Assembly: GCF_017654505.1 (NCBI RefSeq)
Contig: NC_054558.1
Coordinates: 15,541,778-15,605,777 of the forward strand
Direction: 5' to 3'
Source: Polyodon spathula
Lineage: Eukaryota > Chordata > Actinopteri > Acipenseriformes > Polyodontidae
Length of the DNA: 64,000 nt
Shown here: one piece after another, positions 59,885 to 64,000 of the stretch
Position numbering within the stretch: position 1 is the first letter of the stretch
Layout of the letters: each line of letters opens with the position of its first letter
Program-made: the position numbers and the translations under genes
The notes under the pieces: model-generated
What the model saw: the letters and a program-made list of their open reading frames with translations, nothing else
Told to the model about the DNA's origin: nothing
Databases searched by the model: none

Positions 59885-60045
59885 CTTAAAGGATCTCAGT
59901 GATTTAGCATCAACAACATGACTAGGTAAACTATTACACACTTTCACCAGTGTCTCCTATCCTGTGTCCTAAGTCTACTGCAATTGGTCCTGTGCAGCTT
60001 TTAAAGTATTGGCTATGATTGGCAATTCCTTTAAAGATTTTAACA
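59885..60045 (-). mobile_element. CR1/L2-like LINE 3' fragment
   Basis: Plus-strand text TTTAGCATCAACAACATGAC matches the inverse of the GTTGTTGATGCTGAAT phrase in the other copies, and TTGGTCCTGTGCAGCTTTTA parallels 52770-52800. It lies head-on to the plus-strand fragment at 60625. Confidence 0.55.
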
Positions 60046-60624
60046 ATTTCAGGCAGTTCCAGGGTTCAGTAGTTTGGTAATATCTCATGCTTAGGTTTGG
60101 TAAGTGAAAAGAGACATTTCTACACATCTTTATGGAATTTGGGTTAAGTACTGCTATTTAGCACTGATGTAGGTAAAGTACACCTTCTGTTTTATTTGTA
60201 TGCTCTTCACAACAGTTTAGTAACAAAAGCCCCAAAGCTATATTTGTTGTTACCACATAGCCCCCGAAGGGTACAGTTTGTGTCTCATGATCACCATACC
60301 TCTTATTGCTTTGAATCATAGAGCAACAACAACAGATTCCCATTTATAAAGTGCCAAAGCACTTCTAAAGATAAACGTTTTAAGGTTTCCGTTTTAAGAT
60401 CAAAAGATAAGTGGCTTCCCTAATAGCCTTGGGGAGAGTGTTCAATAGGCTATACAATACCAGCTGAAAGAAAGTGCCACTACTGAAGGTGAGATCATGC
60501 AGAGACATAATACAAGAATGAAAGAATGCATATATACTAACTTCAGCTCAAGCATTACGTTTCCCTGTCTTCGGGATGGGGGGTTAACATATGCCAATGC
60601 TTTAGGAGCAGCACAGAAACCAGG

Positions 60625-60835
60625 ACCAGAGGATACAGTTAGAAATTAAAATGAGAAAGACTTAGGACAGACTTAGTTACACAGAGTGGTAGGGGTATGG
60701 AAGGGGTTACCTAGCTATGCTGTTGATGCTAAATCATAGGTATCCTTTAAGATCAGGCTTAACAAAGTTTTTATGTCAAGCTGTTACTAGAAGCTGGAGC
60801 ACTGATGGGTTAAATAGACTCATGTTCTTAAAGGG
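60625..60835 (+). mobile_element. CR1/L2-like LINE 3' tail
   Basis: Contains ACCAGAGGATACAGTTAGAA, GTGGTAGGGGTATGGAA, TGTTGATGCTAAATCATAGG, TTTAAGATCAGGCTTAACAA, TGTTACTAGAAGCTGGAGCA and the end ATGTTCTTAAAG. It is the most complete 3' tail of the family here. The start corresponds to the end of the LINE ORF, now unreadable. Confidence 0.75.
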
Positions 60836-60986
60836 CTGCTGGTGACATATTACAGTAATTAACTACACTGCATTATCTCTCTTCACTGTTGCTTTATTGA
60901 TTTGATGGTATTTGTACAGCAGAAACCATCAGCTCAAGTAATTAAGTCCCACTTATCAATCCCATTGTTTCTGATGGTCTCATTAT

Positions 60987-61248
60987 AATACTGTGACAGA
61001 CAGAATGATCCTTTGTGATAAATTTCGACCTGTGAGGGCGCTGTGTAAAGGGAACAGAGTTCTCTGGACCGGATGGCCAGACAATTCATTCCCAGTGTTA
61101 GGTGGAAGTTGGCCATCTAGAAAGAGTGAAGAGCTATGGTATTTGTGGTCACCAGTCCAGGATTATAAATAAACATTGTTGTCTGTCTTTCTTTGATCGC
61201 TGCATCACTCCTACAACTGCGCACTGCAACCCACTTTGCCACAATTAC
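60987..61248 (+). mobile_element. Short solo LTR with near-perfect 5-bp duplication
   Basis: The 252-bp segment 60992-61243 begins TGTGACAGAC and ends TTTGCCACA, so its ends form a TGTG(A/G)CA inverted pair. The flanks AATAC (60987-60991) and ATTAC (61244-61248) differ at one position. A combined TATAAATAAA word at 61164-61173 can serve as TATA box and/or polyadenylation signal. No internal retroelement sequence adjoins it. A similarly short LTR-like cassette would be the alternative. Confidence 0.65.
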
Positions 61249-61612
61249 TTATTGAAGTAGCAGTGTGCTAGATCAATGGCAGGTCTGTATGGGTGTCCTT
61301 GGTGATCACACACCTTATGAGCACTGTATGGAGAGTGAACAGTTGGGACCCCTTTTCCAGCATAGTCCGTAATATTGGATATTTTCATTTTTGCCATCAT
61401 TATAGCCACACCTGAGAGGTCATTATTTCAATACAGAATTTGGGGATTTATAAAACTCAGATTTTTCTTGGAGCAGTGTTTAAAGCCACTAAATAAAATA
61501 ACTTGTGTTCTGCTATAAAAGGTAGCCCCTGTTTAGCAATAAGATAATGTGCATTTTTTATGAGTTGGTAACACTTTAATTCCTTTGAGTTTTTTCAAAT
61601 TGTGGTCAATAA

Positions 61613-62111
61613 TGCCTTGTGGCAGAGCAAGAGACCTGCCTGTAAATAGTGTGGGTGTTGTGTTTGTGTTTTGGCGGTGGCTGCCAGGGATGGGGTTAAT
61701 TCCTGTCCCTGCCAAAAACATGTGAGAATGTGGCTGCTCCCTAATACTATAACTGGTGATGACTGGGAGCAGCCACATGCTATATTGTATAAAAGGAGAG
61801 CCCAGAGCTCCATTTGGAAGACAACCAGGGAGCTGGAAACAGAGAGTTTTGCTATTACAGAAAGAGAGAGATGAACATTCCCGTACTTTTATTTAAAAAA
61901 CCACCGTGACAGTGCCAGACTTGGGTGGTGGGTTTTGTGTTTCGTTTTGTGTTTCATGACTTGTTTTTGTTGAACCTTTTTATTTTGGTTTGGTGAGCTG
62001 TGTTTTTGGATGTAATTTGATTTAAGAAAAACAAACTGTCAGTTCTTCAGTCCTGAGTCTCCTTTCTGCCTCCTGACCACCATGGACACCCGGCCACTCT
62101 ACCACATGCCT
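61613..62111 (+). mobile_element. Solo LTR with perfect 5-bp target duplication
   Basis: The LTR spans 61618-62106, begins TGTGGCAGAG and ends CACTCTACCACA. It is flanked by TGCCT on both sides (61613-61617 and 62107-62111). TATAAAAGG at 61788-61796 marks a promoter on the plus strand. A perfect 14-bp inverted repeat (ATGTGGCTGCTCCC at 61728-61741 with 61765-61778) sits just upstream of it in the presumed U3. A canonical AATAAA is not obvious. No gag, pol or env lies nearby. Two such LTRs within 1.1 kb show a local cluster of recombined retroelements. Confidence 0.85.
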
Positions 62112-62362
62112 CCATTGAATACTCACAATAACCAGGCAAAACAATTTCTGTGTTCAGTCATTGTTTGACTATTTCTAATGTGATCTGGCAGGCATGCTAG
62201 TTATGAGCAATGTTTCAGATATGATCACATTATTATGATCACTTTTGCAGCCAAGGATGTTGAAATCACGACCACTGGATATGTTGAGATCAGATTTTAT
62301 ATATAACATTTCATCTTCTAGGAAAACACACTTGACAACCCAAGTTGGCTTGAAACAACTCT

Positions 62363-62365
<3 letters not shown>

Positions 62366-62434
<69 letters not shown>
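62366..62434. repeat. (GT)n microsatellite
   Basis: About 34 perfect GT units, preceded by CTCTCT and followed by GAGAGAGATATA. Confidence 0.97.
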
Positions 62435-62442
<8 letters not shown>

Positions 62443-62444
62443 TA

Positions 62445-62735
62445 TACAGTGCCTTGCAAAAGTATTCAGACCCCTGACCAATTCTCTCATATTACCGAAT
62501 TACAAATGGTACATTTAAATTATGTTCTGTTTGATATTTTATTCTGTTTGGAGGCTAATGGTAAGGTAATTGTGTCCTCATTTGGGCAATTTCTTTCATC
62601 GGTGCAAACTGGGAGCTTCCACAGCACAGGGGTTGAATACTTATGCAAGCAAGATATTTCAGTTTTTTTATTTTTCTTAAAAATATTTCCCAACATAAAA
62701 CCAATGTCACCTTACAGTAATTGATTGATCATTAT
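62445..62735 (+). mobile_element. One-ended Tc1-type MITE
   Basis: After a TA (62445-62446) the sequence CAGTGCCTTGCAAAAGTATT (62447-62466) then CAGACCCCTGACC is a familiar Tc1 terminal repeat of fishes. Further on, GGGGTTGAATACTTATGCAA GCAAGATATTTC belongs to the inner part of the other end of the same family. The outermost right repeat is absent after about 62735. No transposase is encoded. The element is internally deleted and right-truncated. Confidence 0.75.
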
Positions 62736-62739
62736 GGGG

Positions 62740-64000
62740 CGCTCTAAAGGTGCAAACAAAATTAAATCAGTATGAGCTAAGGACCGTACTTAAATTCAGC
62801 ATGGCTGGAGCTTCACTACACGCATGTGGCTGCAACATCATTCAGAGAGCCTGCTACTGTTTTAAGTGCCAGACTAGTCATGCAGAGCTAACACAGCATA
62901 GCACAAACAATGGAGCGGCCCATGCAATGAACACGCGTAAAAAAAAGATTATATAAAGATAGAAAGACACATTTTTATATTCTAGTATTATCACAACATT
63001 CTTATTTTTCCAATAGGTCATATAGTGCATGACTTGCATGCCCTAACTGCACACCACTGAGATATATGGAGATGGACATTTTTACCTTACTTTGGTGACT
63101 TATTTCTCTTACTGTATGACAGGTATTGACTTTTATTTCACCTAAGAGTGTTGGGAACTACAAATTAAAAGTGAAATAGTGCTTTGGCTGATTTACTTTT
63201 ACTGCGCCAATACCCTGAAAACACGTAAATTATCCCTGCTGTATAGGGAGTATCTGGCAATTCTCGTTGATAACTACTGTTCCTCTTAATTCCCAGTAAT
63301 GTGGCCACACCTCAGTACAAAGTGAAATCAATATCGCTTGCAAAACACTTGTGGTCTGTGTTTGGATTGCTGTGGGTATTTTTTTATATTAATTTTTTCG
63401 TCACACAAATACAAATTGGTTGTTGTTATTTGAAAAGGTTGCCTTCCATTAAAGATGAATGGAACAGCAGCCCTTGAGATTCTCATAGGCAGTCTGGCGC
63501 ACACCTTTTCAAGCCCATTTCACATCCAACAAACTAACAGCTAACTGCCCTAGTTCTTTATTACCCTTGTCACAAGTCATGGCACATGGTGCAGCTGCTG
63601 TGGATAACAAAGTAGCAGTGTTTTCTCATTTTGAGGACAAAACATGGCTTGGTAATAAAACCAGTATTCAAGTATGTGAGTATTTGTACCTTTAATTATT
63701 ATTAAACAGGAGTGGTTTTGAAGTTTACTTTGTTGAAACCCTCTTTAAAGTGACTTGGGTCTGATGCGACCCCTTCCCTGCATTTAAAGAAAAAAACAAA
63801 TTTCTAACTGTATACAGCCCTCAAACATGTTTGTTTTCTAAACTAAACTGGTCTGCCCCCCCCCCCCCCCCCACAAACCCCATTGAATGTAAGAAACACA
63901 AGTATTCAAATAATGTGTAACAAATGTGCAACGTCTTCCATCCAGCAGTACCAAGTTGCTCTTCAAATCACCTGTATATAAAAACCCCTTTGAGAGAGTC
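62740..64000. other. Unannotated sequence with a C homopolymer
   Basis: No gene or repeat family was recognised. A run of about 17 C lies at 63856-63872. Confidence 0.4.

Noticed and set aside
63856..63872. Poly-C run as a functional motif
   Set aside because: A simple homopolymer with no supporting context; its length is uncertain in sequencing.

Overview
This window looks like nuclear, non-coding DNA from a vertebrate. The best guess is a non-teleost ray-finned fish such as a sturgeon or paddlefish. The case rests on very long dinucleotide microsatellites, A+T-rich sequence with no dense coding, tRNA-derived SINEs, CR1/L2-type LINE tails, Tc1-like and hAT transposons, and small solo LTRs. 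The sturgeon/paddlefish suggestion comes from recognising the style of the repeat families and was not tested. There are no operons, no bacterial signals, no rRNA gene, no intact tRNA gene and no confidently identifiable host gene. Several short exon-like segments (8712-8799, 27828-27926, the minus-strand GC-rich segments near 16.3 kb and 53.5 kb, and 59185-59436) are listed at low confidence.

Layout. 1-310: a tRNA-derived SINE with a poly(A) tail and target duplication. 310-10.6 kb: mostly unique A+T-rich sequence with two microsatellites. 10.67-11.27 kb: a GC-richer, LTR-like segment on the minus strand, followed by a very low-complexity block (TA, poly-T/poly-A, TA) to 12.1 kb. 15.7-16.0 kb: a SINE-like segment ending in (CT)n. 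19.19-21.27 kb: two diverged copies of an unnamed ~200-bp repeat. The second carries a 329-bp Tc1/mariner MITE, and the first preserves the empty target site. 22.0-25.84 kb: a Tc1 element with a broken DD34E transposase, itself interrupted by ~2.3 kb containing an LTR-like region.

28.9-29.2, 36.8-37.3, 38.8-39.0, 44.9-45.1, 50.0-50.2, 52.6-52.9, 59.9-60.0 and 60.6-60.8 kb: eight decayed fragments of one or a few CR1/L2-like LINE families, four on each strand. 30.5-30.9 kb: a second, different Tc1-like fragment. 37.66-37.85 kb: a MIR-like CORE-SINE on the minus strand. 42.63-43.16 kb: a solo LTR with a perfect 5-bp duplication, followed by an 11-copy, 32-bp minisatellite. 47.10-47.41 kb: a palindromic MITE with ~120-130-bp arms. 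51.47-52.23 and 55.88-57.61 kb: two copies, in inverted orientation, of one non-autonomous hAT family, each with an 8-bp target duplication. 60.99-61.24 and 61.62-62.11 kb: two further solo LTRs. 62.45-62.74 kb: a one-ended Tc1-type MITE.

No gene-to-gene cooperation can be described. The window records successive transposon insertions, internal deletions and LTR-LTR recombination in an intergenic region or a large intron. Nothing amounts to a new biological system. The most informative items are structural: precisely bounded insertions, the empty site, the nested insertion, the inverted hAT pair, and several unexplained hairpins.
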